Positions 1 through 6,629 of a stretch of DNA of 11,124 nucleotides are shown piece after piece. A model generated the notes under the pieces. That model did no database searches. It was not told the DNA's origin and saw only the letters and a program-made list of their open reading frames with translations. Source of the stretch: Methylomonas sp. (lineage in GTDB: Bacteria; Pseudomonadota; Gammaproteobacteria; Methylococcales; Methylomonadaceae). Position numbers and translations under genes: made by a program. The stretch spans positions 1 to 11,124 of the forward strand of contig JAQTYP010000072.1 in the NCBI GenBank assembly GCA_028688235.1, read 5' to 3'. Numbering within the stretch: position 1 is the first letter of the stretch; the number at the start of each line of letters is the position of its first letter.

Positions 1-866
1 TCGACGTGCGTATCTTAGAGGTGGGATTGGGAGGCCGTTTGGACGCCGTGAACATCATCGATCCCGACGTGGCTCTCGTGACGACTATCGCCATCGATCA
101 CATCGACTGGCTGGGCCATACCGAGGAAGCCATAGGCAGGGAAAAAGCCGGAATTTTCCGTAGTGCCCGTCCTGCTGTCATTGGCGATGCCAATGTGCCG
201 GATTCCTTGATACAGGCGGCGCAGGATATCGGTGCGAAACTGTGTTGGATAGGTCGGGCCTTCGGCTATGAAAAACAGGCAGAGGGTTGGGATTGGATTA
301 GCGACGAAATAGAATTGAAGGGCCTGCCCGAACCTGTCTTAAAAGGCGAGCATCAGTTCCGTAACGCCGCCGCCGCCGTCATGGCGGTCATGTGCCTTAA
401 GGCGCGACTGCCTATCGAGGATACGTCGATTCGCTTAGGTCTGAAGACTGCGCAATTGAAAGGCCGGTTTCAGTTGATACCGGGAGAAAAACCGGTCTTA
501 CTGGATGTCGGGCACAATCCTCAAGCGGTGCAGACCTTGCTGAATTATTTGCAGGATTATTTTCCGTCCGTCAGGATACATGCGGTATTCGCGATGATGA
601 AAGACAAGGATATTGCAGGCGTATTGGAGTTGATGCGGGCACGCGTCGGGCATTGGTATTTGGCTCCCTTGACCAATCCCAGGGCGGCCAACCCCGAGGC
701 AATAAAAGCCTATTTCAAGCAGCAAGACATGAGCAATGTCGATGTGGGCTACGGCGATTTTTTGGAGGCATTCGATGCGGCTAGGCATAACGCCTTACCC
801 GGTGAACTGATTTTGATTTTCGGTTCTTTTTTTTTGGTGTCTGAATATTTATCCCATTTTTCGTAG
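1..866 (+). CDS. folC: Folylpolyglutamate synthase / dihydrofolate synthase, 3' part (5' end outside window)
   Basis: The protein adds glutamate to dihydropteroate and to folates in the cytoplasm, using ATP. The frame is open from the window edge (first whole codon at 3), so the gene is cut off upstream. About 288 residues remain of a family that is usually about 420 long, and the N-terminal P-loop part is missing. Visible family motifs are EVGLGGRLDAVN near the start, HIDWLG followed by GREKAGIFR (Mur-ligase-like central region), GEHQFRNAAAAV, and LLDVGHNPQAV at the start of the C-terminal domain. These match bacterial FolC closely. The stop codon TAG (864–866) merges with the ribosome binding site of dedD, which points to co-transcription. 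The apparent GTG at position 6 is an internal valine, not the start. Identification is confident. Confidence 0.95.
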   Translation, partial: DVRILEVGLGGRLDAVNIIDPDVALVTTIAIDHIDWLGHTEEAIGREKAGIFRSARPAVIGDANVPDSLIQAAQDIGAKLCWIGRAFGYEKQAEGWDWISDEIELKGLPEPVLKGEHQFRNAAAAVMAVMCLKARLPIEDTSIRLGLKTAQLKGRFQLIPGEKPVLLDVGHNPQAVQTLLNYLQDYFPSVRIHAVFAMMKDKDIAGVLELMRARVGHWYLAPLTNPRAANPEAIKAYFKQQDMSNVDVGYGDFLEAFDAARHNALPGELILIFGSFFLVSEYLSHFS

Positions 867-870
867 AGGT
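865..870 (+). promoter_or_regulatory. Ribosome binding site of dedD
   Basis: AGAGGT overlaps the folC stop codon. Its distance of 7 nt selects the ATG at 878 over the in-frame ATG at 872. Confidence 0.6.
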
Positions 871-877
871 AATGAAG

Positions 878-1642
878 ATGGATCAAGAGTTGAAGCAACG
901 ATTGATTGGCGCCGCCGTGATCACGGCTTTAGCAGCTATTTTTGTGCCGATGTTATTCGACGATCCGATCGACGAATCCGGTAAAACCATCAATGAATTG
1001 AAGATTCCGGCGTTGCCGAGCAAGGCCCAAGATGTTGAAATCATGCCGCTGCCGGAAAAGGTCGAGGACGTAGCGACTGTAGCGCCCGAGGATAGACCCT
1101 CCGCGCCTGCGCCAGAGCCTGCAGTCGTATATGAAGGCGAGGAAGACGTCGATATCGAGATGCTTAAGCAACCGCGTGCCGTCATTAGCGAAAAGGAGGC
1201 GGCGGTAAGCCCCAAGGCTAAATCGGTCGAGCCGGCATTGAATTTGGCCGATGAAGAGGACGTTGCCTTGCCTGCCGAAAAGATTACGCCGGCTAAAGCG
1301 GTCAAAGCGGCGCCAACGCCCGTGGTTGTGGATGAGGAGCCAGTCAAGGTCGTCAAGCCGGCGGCAGTAGATTCAGCCGGTAAGCCTTCAGCCGCGGCGC
1401 AAAATGCCACGATACGCTGGTATCTGAATGCTGGCTCATTCAGTAAAAAGGAAAACGCATTGACGATGCAGGAAAATTTGAAAAAACAAGGTTTTGCGGC
1501 ATCGATAAAAGAGGCGGCCAGCGACAAAGGACCGGTCTATAAGGTCAGGGTGGGGCCGATGTTGGACAAGGCCAAGGCTCAAGAGGTCAAGGCGAAACTG
1601 GCTCAAATCAATGTTAATACCTTCGTCTCCGGCGACGAATAG
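878..1642 (+). CDS. dedD: DedD-like SPOR-domain cell division protein
   Basis: DedD proteins are anchored in the inner membrane and bind denuded septal peptidoglycan through a C-terminal SPOR domain, supporting constriction. The sequence shows a short cytoplasmic N-terminus (MDQELKQRLIG), one membrane segment at about residues 7–24, a long low-complexity linker rich in Pro, Ala, Glu and Val (about 30–175), and a C-terminal SPOR domain of about 75 residues beginning WYLNAGSFSKKENA and containing VYKVRVGPM. An ATG at 872 is in frame, but the AGAGGT ribosome binding site at 865–870 lies 1 nt from it and 7 nt from the ATG at 878, so 878 is preferred (254 aa). It sits between folC and cvpA, the usual place for dedD. 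The linker is poorly conserved in the family, so identity rests on the two ends and the context. Confidence 0.88.
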   Translation: MDQELKQRLIGAAVITALAAIFVPMLFDDPIDESGKTINELKIPALPSKAQDVEIMPLPEKVEDVATVAPEDRPSAPAPEPAVVYEGEEDVDIEMLKQPRAVISEKEAAVSPKAKSVEPALNLADEEDVALPAEKITPAKAVKAAPTPVVVDEEPVKVVKPAAVDSAGKPSAAAQNATIRWYLNAGSFSKKENALTMQENLKKQGFAASIKEAASDKGPVYKVRVGPMLDKAKAQEVKAKLAQINVNTFVSGDE

Positions 1643-1666
1643 GCTTTCGTTGTCTCTGATCGGATT

Positions 1667-2191
1667 ATGAGCATGCTGGATGCCTTATCTATCGATAAGA
1701 TGATATGGATAGACTACGCTATCGTCGCCTTGGTGCTGATTTCGGCGATTATCGGCTTAATTCGGGGCTTCATCAAAGAGGCCTTTGCGTTGTTCACCTG
1801 GATAGTCGCCATCGGTGTGGGCTTGCATTACAGCAGGGATTTTGCGGTTTTATTGCAGACTGTCATCAGTTATCCGTCTGCCAGAATAGCGACGGCTTTC
1901 ATCGCGTTATTTTTCATGACGCTGATATTGGGCGGTTTGATTAGTTTCCTGCTCAATCAATTGATCGAAAAAACCGGCTTAACGGGTACCGATAGGTTGC
2001 TGGGCATGCTGTTCGGCATCATACGCGGCGCTGTATTGGTTTCGGTGATGGTCATGCTGGCCGGCATTACGCCGTTGCCGGAAGATCCCTGGTGGAAACA
2101 GTCCTTATTGATTCCCCCTTTTCAATCTTTGGCCGTTTGGCTGAAAGATCATATCCCGTCGGATTTGATGGGTTACATTCATTATCGTTAG
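1667..2191 (+). CDS. cvpA: CvpA family inner-membrane protein
   Basis: CvpA is an inner-membrane protein, first named for its need in colicin V production; its molecular role is still unclear. The sequence contains MIWIDYAIVALVLISAIIGLIRGFIKEAF, which aligns with the E. coli CvpA N-terminus, then about four hydrophobic segments, and the family signature EKTGLTGTDRLLGMLFGIIRGA. The product is 174 aa from the ATG at 1667. Other in-frame starts lie at 1673 (a GGA at 1662–1664 is 8 nt away) and 1700 (this gives MIWIDYA, which fits the E. coli start best), so the true start is uncertain by up to 11 residues. The gene lies 24 bp after dedD and 15 bp before purF, as in other Gammaproteobacteria. I see no PurR-type operator in the gap upstream, unlike the E. 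coli arrangement. Confidence 0.9.
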   Translation: MSMLDALSIDKMIWIDYAIVALVLISAIIGLIRGFIKEAFALFTWIVAIGVGLHYSRDFAVLLQTVISYPSARIATAFIALFFMTLILGGLISFLLNQLIEKTGLTGTDRLLGMLFGIIRGAVLVSVMVMLAGITPLPEDPWWKQSLLIPPFQSLAVWLKDHIPSDLMGYIHYR

Positions 2192-2206
2192 TTATTTAGG
2201 GTTGTT

Positions 2207-3709
2207 ATGTGTGGTATTGCCGCGATTGTGTCCAATCAAAATGTCAATCAGGATTTGTACGATGCCTTGACGGTGTTGCAGCATCGCGGCCAGGATGCCG
2301 CTGGAATTGCAACATGCGAAGGTTCCAGGCTGCATTTGCGTAAGGAAAACGGCTTGACCCGCGATGTCTTTTCCGCCGACGAAATGTTGAGGTTAAAAGG
2401 CTCCATGGGTATTGCCCATGTCAGATATCCGACCGCGGGCTGCACCAGTGCCGAAGAGGCTCAACCGTTTTATGTCAATTCGCCGTTCGGCTTGACGCTG
2501 GCGCACAACGGGAATTTGACCAACACCGAGGAACTGAAGATTCAGGTCTTCGTCGATGATCAACGCCATATCAATACCGGCTCTGACTCAGAGGTGTTAT
2601 TGAATGTGTTCGCGCACGAACTACAGCAAACCGGTAGGCTGACCTTGACGGTCGACGATGTTTTCAAAGCAGTCAGTGCGGTGCACAAGCGTTGCCGCGG
2701 AGCCTACGCGGTGGTCGTCATGATAGCGGGCTTTGGCGTATTGGGTTTTCGTGATCCGCATGGCATTCGTCCTATCGTGTTCGGCGAGCGTAAAAACGAC
2801 GACGGCACTAGCGATTACATGATCGCCTCCGAAAGCGTGGCGCTGGATGTGCTGGATTTTCGCCTGATTCGCGACGTCGCGCCGGGCGAGGCGGTATTTA
2901 TAGAGGCCAACGGTAAACTCCATACCCAGCAATGCGCCGAAAAGACCAATCATTGTCCCTGTATTTTCGAATACGTTTATTTCGCCCGGCCCGATTCCAT
3001 CATAGACAATATTTCGGTCTATAAGGCGAGGATGCGCATGGGTAAAAAACTGGCCAAGAAAATTCAGAAGGAGTGGCCAAATCATGACATCGACGTCGTG
3101 ATTCCGATTCCCGATACCAGTCGAACCGCCGCGTTGCAAATCGCTCACGAGTTGAACGTCAAGTTCCGCGAAGGCTTCATGAAAAACCGTTATATCGGAC
3201 GAACCTTCATCATGCCCGGACAGAAGATGCGGAAAAAGTCGGTCAAGCAAAAACTGAATGCCATTTCATTGGAGTTTGCCGGCAAGAACGTATTGTTGGT
3301 GGACGATTCGGTGGTGCGCGGTACGACGTCCGAACAGATCATACAGATGGCTAGGGATGCCGGCGCCAAAAATGTGTATTTCGCCTCTGCCGCACCGCCT
3401 GTGCGTTACCCCAATGTTTACGGTATCGACATGCCGGCCGCACATGAATTGATTGCGCATGGCCGCACCGAACAGCAGGTTTGCGACGCCATAGGTGCCG
3501 ATAAATTGATCTATCAGGAGCTGGATGATTTGATCGATGCCGTCGGTAAAGGCAATCCCAATATCAAACGTTTCGATACCTCCTGTTTCAGCCGGGAATA
3601 CGTGACTGGAGACATCGACGACGTCTATCTGGCCCGGGTGGAAGCCTTGCGTAACGATGGTGCGCAAGAACTCAGAAATTCCGCGGTTAGCCCTATCGCG
3701 CAAAAGTAA
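2207..3709 (+). CDS. purF: Amidophosphoribosyltransferase
   Basis: PurF makes phosphoribosylamine from PRPP and glutamine, the first committed step of purine synthesis. The 500-residue product opens MCGIAAIV, so Cys2 becomes the N-terminal catalytic cysteine of the class II glutamine amidotransferase domain after Met removal; there is no propeptide. The domain continues with QHRGQDAAGI, HVRYPTAG, LAHNGNLTN and GSDSEVLLN. The phosphoribosyltransferase half contains FEYVYFARPDS, KNRYIGRTFI and the PRPP-binding loop VLLVDDSVVRGTTS at residues 362–375. The absent propeptide and strong match to E. coli PurF (about 505 aa) indicate the type without an Fe-S cluster. An AGGG at 2198–2201 precedes the ATG by 5 nt. 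It follows cvpA directly, the classical cvpA–purF pair. All key residues appear intact. Confidence 0.98.
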   Translation: MCGIAAIVSNQNVNQDLYDALTVLQHRGQDAAGIATCEGSRLHLRKENGLTRDVFSADEMLRLKGSMGIAHVRYPTAGCTSAEEAQPFYVNSPFGLTLAHNGNLTNTEELKIQVFVDDQRHINTGSDSEVLLNVFAHELQQTGRLTLTVDDVFKAVSAVHKRCRGAYAVVVMIAGFGVLGFRDPHGIRPIVFGERKNDDGTSDYMIASESVALDVLDFRLIRDVAPGEAVFIEANGKLHTQQCAEKTNHCPCIFEYVYFARPDSIIDNISVYKARMRMGKKLAKKIQKEWPNHDIDVVIPIPDTSRTAALQIAHELNVKFREGFMKNRYIGRTFIMPGQKMRKKSVKQKLNAISLEFAGKNVLLVDDSVVRGTTSEQIIQMARDAGAKNVYFASAAPPVRYPNVYGIDMPAAHELIAHGRTEQQVCDAIGADKLIYQELDDLIDAVGKGNPNIKRFDTSCFSREYVTGDIDDVYLARVEALRNDGAQELRNSAVSPIAQK

Positions 3710-3720
3710 CAGGATGGACC

Positions 3721-4905
3721 ATGACTGATTTTGACTGGCAGGGCTACGCGCTGGAAACCCAGGCCATCCGGGCGGGGCATAGGCGCACGCATGAAGACGA
3801 GCACAGCATCCCGATCTTTGCGACATCGAGCTATGTGTTCGATTCGGCCGAACAGGCCTCCTTGCGCTTTACCGGCAAACAGGCCGGCAATATTTATTCG
3901 CGATTTACCAATCCCACCGTCACCGCGCTGCAAGAACGTCTGGCGTTGATGGAGAAGGGCGAACGTTGCCTGGCGTTTGCATCCGGCATGGCGGCTATCA
4001 TGGCGGTCGGCATGGCCTTGCTGAAAGCGGGCGACCACGTGCTTTGCTCGCGTAGCGTGTTCGGTAATACCGTGCTGACCTTTCAGAATTATTTCGCAAA
4101 ATTCGGCGTGACGACGGATTTCGTCAATTTAACGGATTTGGCGGCCTGGGAAGCGGCCATCAAGCCGAATACCCGCTTTTTATTTCTGGAAACGCCATCC
4201 AATCCCTTGATCGAGATCGCCGATATTCGGGCGCTGGCCGATATCGCACACAAACATGGCTGTTTGTTGGTGGTCGACAACGTGTTTTGTACGCCGGTCT
4301 TGCAACAGCCCTTGGCGCTGGGGGCGGACTTGGTCGTGCAATCGACGACCAAATATATCGATGGGCAAGGTCGCTGCGTCGGCGGTGCGGTCATTGGCAG
4401 CGAAGCCTTGATCGAAAAAGACATCTATCCCTACTTGCGTACCGGCGGGGCGACGATGAGCCCTTTCAACGCCTGGGTATTTTTATCCGGATTGGAAACC
4501 CTAGCGGTGCGGATGAAGACCCATTGCGACAACGCCTTCGAACTGGCCAAGTGGTTGGAACGGCAGCCTGCGGTGGCCAAGGTGCATTATCCGGGGTTGG
4601 CATCGCATGCTCAGCACGAATTGGCCAAGCGCCAGCAAAGCCAGTTCGGCGGCGTCGTCAGTTTCGAATTGGCAGGCGGCAAGGAGCAGGCTTGGCGCTT
4701 GATCGACGCGACCCGTATGTTATCGATTACCGCCAATTTAGGCGACGTGAAAACGACGATTACCCATCCGGCCACGACGACTCACGGCCGGCTCAGCGAG
4801 GAAGCACGCGCCGAGGCCGGTATCGAGGATAGTCTGGTCCGGATTTCGGTCGGCCTGGAAAACCTCGAAGACATCAAGGCCGATCTCGCCAGAGGATTAG
4901 AGTGA
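3721..4905 (+). CDS. metZ: O-succinylhomoserine sulfhydrylase (PLP enzyme)
   Basis: The enzyme is expected to join O-succinylhomoserine and sulfide to form homocysteine, the direct sulfhydrylation route to methionine. The 394-residue product is a complete Cys/Met-metabolism PLP enzyme. Visible are Tyr59-Ser-Arg61, which contacts the cofactor phosphate of the partner subunit, SGMAA at 88–92 in the cofactor-binding region, Asp186 in VVDNVF, which pairs with the pyridine nitrogen, and Lys211 in TTKYIDGQGR, which should carry PLP. The DGQGRCVGGAV motif and the position next to purF favour MetZ over MetB or MetY; Pseudomonas has the same purF–metZ order. Substrate choice (succinyl or acetyl ester) is inferred from family resemblance, not proved. 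AGGA at 3711–3714 lies 6 nt before the ATG, and the gap to purF is 11 bp, so co-transcription is likely. Confidence 0.92.
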   Translation: MTDFDWQGYALETQAIRAGHRRTHEDEHSIPIFATSSYVFDSAEQASLRFTGKQAGNIYSRFTNPTVTALQERLALMEKGERCLAFASGMAAIMAVGMALLKAGDHVLCSRSVFGNTVLTFQNYFAKFGVTTDFVNLTDLAAWEAAIKPNTRFLFLETPSNPLIEIADIRALADIAHKHGCLLVVDNVFCTPVLQQPLALGADLVVQSTTKYIDGQGRCVGGAVIGSEALIEKDIYPYLRTGGATMSPFNAWVFLSGLETLAVRMKTHCDNAFELAKWLERQPAVAKVHYPGLASHAQHELAKRQQSQFGGVVSFELAGGKEQAWRLIDATRMLSITANLGDVKTTITHPATTTHGRLSEEARAEAGIEDSLVRISVGLENLEDIKADLARGLE

Positions 4906-4967
4906 GATCATGTTCCGGGGGTTGTGTATGGAAAGTGTAGGTCACAGTCCGTTATTCTGACTTCGAG

Positions 4968-4997
4968 TTGGCTGAATAGAGAGAAATAAGCTATCTT
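4968..4997 (+). promoter_or_regulatory. Possible sigma-70 promoter for the PilZ gene
   Basis: TTGGCT at 4968–4973 and TATCTT at 4992–4997 are separated by 18 bp and resemble -35 and -10 boxes. They lie in the only sizeable gap between metZ and the PilZ gene. Transcription would begin near 5003–5006, inside the palindrome described next. No clear terminator for metZ is visible in the gap, so read-through is also possible. The match is partial and chance cannot be excluded. Confidence 0.35.
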
Positions 4998-4998
4998 T

Positions 4999-5019
4999 TA
5001 TGCATCCAATGGATACATA
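4999..5019. repeat. Imperfect palindrome in the leader of the PilZ gene
   Basis: TATGCATCCA at 4999–5008 and TGGATACATA at 5010–5019 are inverted copies around A5009 with a single mismatch (C5003 against A5015). It lies just after the putative -10 box and ends 14 nt before the start codon. It could be a repressor operator or, in RNA, a small hairpin with an AAU loop. Which protein would bind it is unknown. Confidence 0.45.
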
Positions 5020-5033
5020 CGAGAGCGGCAGCA

Positions 5034-5612
5034 ATGTTTCGAGAAAGAAAAGAATATAGAAAACACTTCGGTGCGGTTGGGTTGCTGCAGATAGGAGACG
5101 AATCCTTGCAGTTCAATTGCTACGATATCTCCGTAAAAGGTGCGATGATAGAGGTATTGCCGGGGAAATTATTGACTTGCGCGGCGGATTTCGACGCCTT
5201 TATCAACGAGGACAAGCGGGCCGAAATTTTCATCGAAGAGCTGATGTTGTCCGGCGATGTCAGCGTGGTGTGGGTTCGTGAAGATCATGGACACATCATG
5301 ATGGGGCTAGAATTCGAATCGGTGGTACATAATGCCGAAAAACGCTGGCTTAAACGCCGCGGTTATAGAAAAACCGAGCCTTTTACCGCAGAATTATACG
5401 TAGATAAGCACTGGTTGACTGTCGAGGGAATCAACCGTTCGACCAAAGGCCTGTGCGTTCGTTTACCCGCTGATCATCCGGCAATCAAAGTCTCGGAGCC
5501 GGTCAAGTTACAAATCAAGGAATTCGGGCTGGCGGCCATGGGTAAAGTGATCTGGGTTGCCAATGGCGAAGGTATGACCCAGGTTGGCTTGCAATTTATT
5601 CCGATTACTTAG
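5034..5612 (+). CDS. Tandem PilZ-domain protein
   Basis: PilZ domains often bind the second messenger cyclic di-GMP through an RxxxR motif and a (D/N)xSxxG motif. This 192-residue protein shows both motifs twice: Arg5-xxx-Arg9 with Asp31-x-Ser-xx-Gly36, and Arg108-xxx-Arg112 with Asn134-x-Ser-xx-Gly139. Each copy is followed by a hydrophobic strand (AMIEV and LCVRL) and, later, by a VVWV or VIWV strand, so two beta-barrels of about 95 residues are likely. No signal peptide, membrane segment, or enzymatic domain is seen, so it is probably a cytoplasmic adaptor or effector. Cyclic di-GMP binding is inferred from the motifs; the regulated process is unknown. A GAGAG at 5021–5025 is 8 nt before the ATG. 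It is the last + strand gene before the convergent grxC unit and may have its own promoter. Confidence 0.85.
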   Translation: MFRERKEYRKHFGAVGLLQIGDESLQFNCYDISVKGAMIEVLPGKLLTCAADFDAFINEDKRAEIFIEELMLSGDVSVVWVREDHGHIMMGLEFESVVHNAEKRWLKRRGYRKTEPFTAELYVDKHWLTVEGINRSTKGLCVRLPADHPAIKVSEPVKLQIKEFGLAAMGKVIWVANGEGMTQVGLQFIPIT

Positions 5613-5660
5613 CCTTTCCCGCAGAGTAAACTATCCGTCCGTGCGGGGCGAAAAAGTGCC

Positions 5661-5921
5661 TCAAGGGTTATCCTGAAGTAAGGGATCCAGCTCGTTTTTC
5701 ATGTCCAAAGCCTGCAAATCGTCGAATCCGCCGATATGGCGCTCGCCTATGAAAATTTGTGGAATCGTACGACGCCGGGTTTTCTGCATCAATTCCTGCC
5801 TCAGCTCAGGCCTGGAATCCACATCGATTTCGGTATATGCCGCTCCTTTACGCTCCAGCAGTCTTTTGGCCATGGTGCAATAAGGGCAGAGCCGGCCGGT
5901 ATAGATGATGATTTCAGGCAT
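5661..5921 (-). CDS. grxC: Glutaredoxin, dithiol CPYC type (GrxC-like)
   Basis: Glutaredoxins reduce protein disulfides and glutathione mixed disulfides using glutathione in the cytoplasm. The 86-residue product has the typical small thioredoxin fold: MPEIIIYT first strand, the active site Cys12-Pro-Tyr-Cys15, the TIPQIFI segment with the cis-proline at 54, and the glutathione-binding GGFDDL motif at 64–69. Length and motifs match E. coli Grx3. It lies 34 bp downstream of the class II aldolase gene on the same strand, so the two may be co-transcribed. No strong ribosome binding site is visible before its ATG. The 48 bp between its end and the convergent PilZ gene contain no convincing terminator. 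Confidence 0.95.
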   Translation of the reverse strand: MPEIIIYTGRLCPYCTMAKRLLERKGAAYTEIDVDSRPELRQELMQKTRRRTIPQIFIGERHIGGFDDLQALDMKNELDPLLQDNP

Positions 5922-5955
5922 GATTCAATTAAACAATGCTAATAAAGATGGTATT

Positions 5956-6606
5956 CTAACTAGCCTTAAGGCTTTGCTCAATAGCCAGCGCATTTGCCAG
6001 TTGCTTCAACAGCGCGTTCGCTGCCGCAGTCAGGCTTGTGCCAAAGCTGACGACGCCGTCTTCGTGACCGAGCATGCTGAAGACGGCTTTGGTTTTTGTT
6101 GCTTCCGATGAGAAAAGTTGCCGCACCGCCTCGGCCATCTGGCGCGTACCGTAAGGAATGTCGGGGCCGGTGAGCGGCAATTGCAAGATATGGGTGTTGC
6201 GCCAGATCTCCGGGCTATGCACATGGATGACGGCCTGAACGCCGGGGGCGTTGAGGTAGACGCCGGCATGGGTCAATGCTTCTGACGACGGTTTGCAGGG
6301 GCCGTGGGATGTCAGGGCGTTATCGCTGGGCACGGCCGAGTCCACGATGGCAAAATGTTCAGGATGCAGAAAATCAAGATGGCTGGTTTGAGTTCCCGAG
6401 ATCAAAAATTGACGGCTATTGGGTGACAAACGCCTGCTGATATTGCCGTAAGCCAAGCCGTGGTATTTTTCCGTTGATTGTCCAATCAGGCGCAATCTGA
6501 ATAGAATGCCGCGCCAGGCGTTGATTTCACTGATATCGATATCGGTAGGTAAATCGCAATGGCTATGTTGCAATTGGTATTTGATGATGCCTTCCCGATC
6601 GTTCAT
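5956..6606 (-). CDS. Class II aldolase/adducin-family protein, substrate unknown
   Basis: Family members (fuculose-1-phosphate aldolase, ribulose-5-phosphate epimerase, MtnB dehydratase) use a divalent metal held by histidines to act on sugar phosphates or related compounds. In this 216-residue protein the family features are YGNIS at 53–57, the SGT loop at 70–72, Glu109 in PSSEALTH, and the His128-Val-His130-Ser pair expected to bind metal. The third ligand normally lies in an NHG motif; here the equivalent stretch reads GHEDGVVSFG (180–189), so the histidine (181) sits two residues early in an ungapped comparison. The N-terminal 25 residues precede the domain, which begins near SEINAWRG. 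It is the first gene of a likely unit with grxC and is divergent from mscK. The true reaction cannot be assigned; mtnB is possible, but no methionine-salvage neighbours are present. Confidence 0.8.
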   Translation of the reverse strand: MNDREGIIKYQLQHSHCDLPTDIDISEINAWRGILFRLRLIGQSTEKYHGLAYGNISRRLSPNSRQFLISGTQTSHLDFLHPEHFAIVDSAVPSDNALTSHGPCKPSSEALTHAGVYLNAPGVQAVIHVHSPEIWRNTHILQLPLTGPDIPYGTRQMAEAVRQLFSSEATKTKAVFSMLGHEDGVVSFGTSLTAAANALLKQLANALAIEQSLKAS

Positions 6607-6629
6607 GTTGTATTCATTCCGTAGTTTCT

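Noticed and set aside
883..1527. Long open frame (214 codons) opposite dedD on the - strand
   Set aside because: The translation is low-complexity Ser/Ala/Thr, mirroring the Pro/Ala/Glu linker of DedD, with no recognisable domain. It is a shadow of a real gene.
1643..1666. Possible PurR operator upstream of cvpA–purF, as in E. coli
   Set aside because: The 24-bp gap contains nothing resembling the PurR consensus.
2621..3250. 209-codon open frame opposite purF
   Set aside because: It lies wholly inside the strongly conserved purF coding region and shows no domain motif.
4287..4832. 181-codon open frame in another + frame inside metZ
   Set aside because: It overlaps the catalytic region of metZ, is Arg/Gly-rich, and has no family motif.
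1..4905. The folC–metZ block as a novel gene system
   Set aside because: The same order is known in Pseudomonas and largely in other Gammaproteobacteria; all genes look intact and conventional.
5618..5647. CCCGCA / TGCGGG inverted repeat in the 48-bp gap between the convergent PilZ and grxC genes, considered as a bidirectional terminator
   Set aside because: The stem is only about 6 bp with an 18-nt loop, and no T-run follows it on either strand, so it does not fit an intrinsic terminator.
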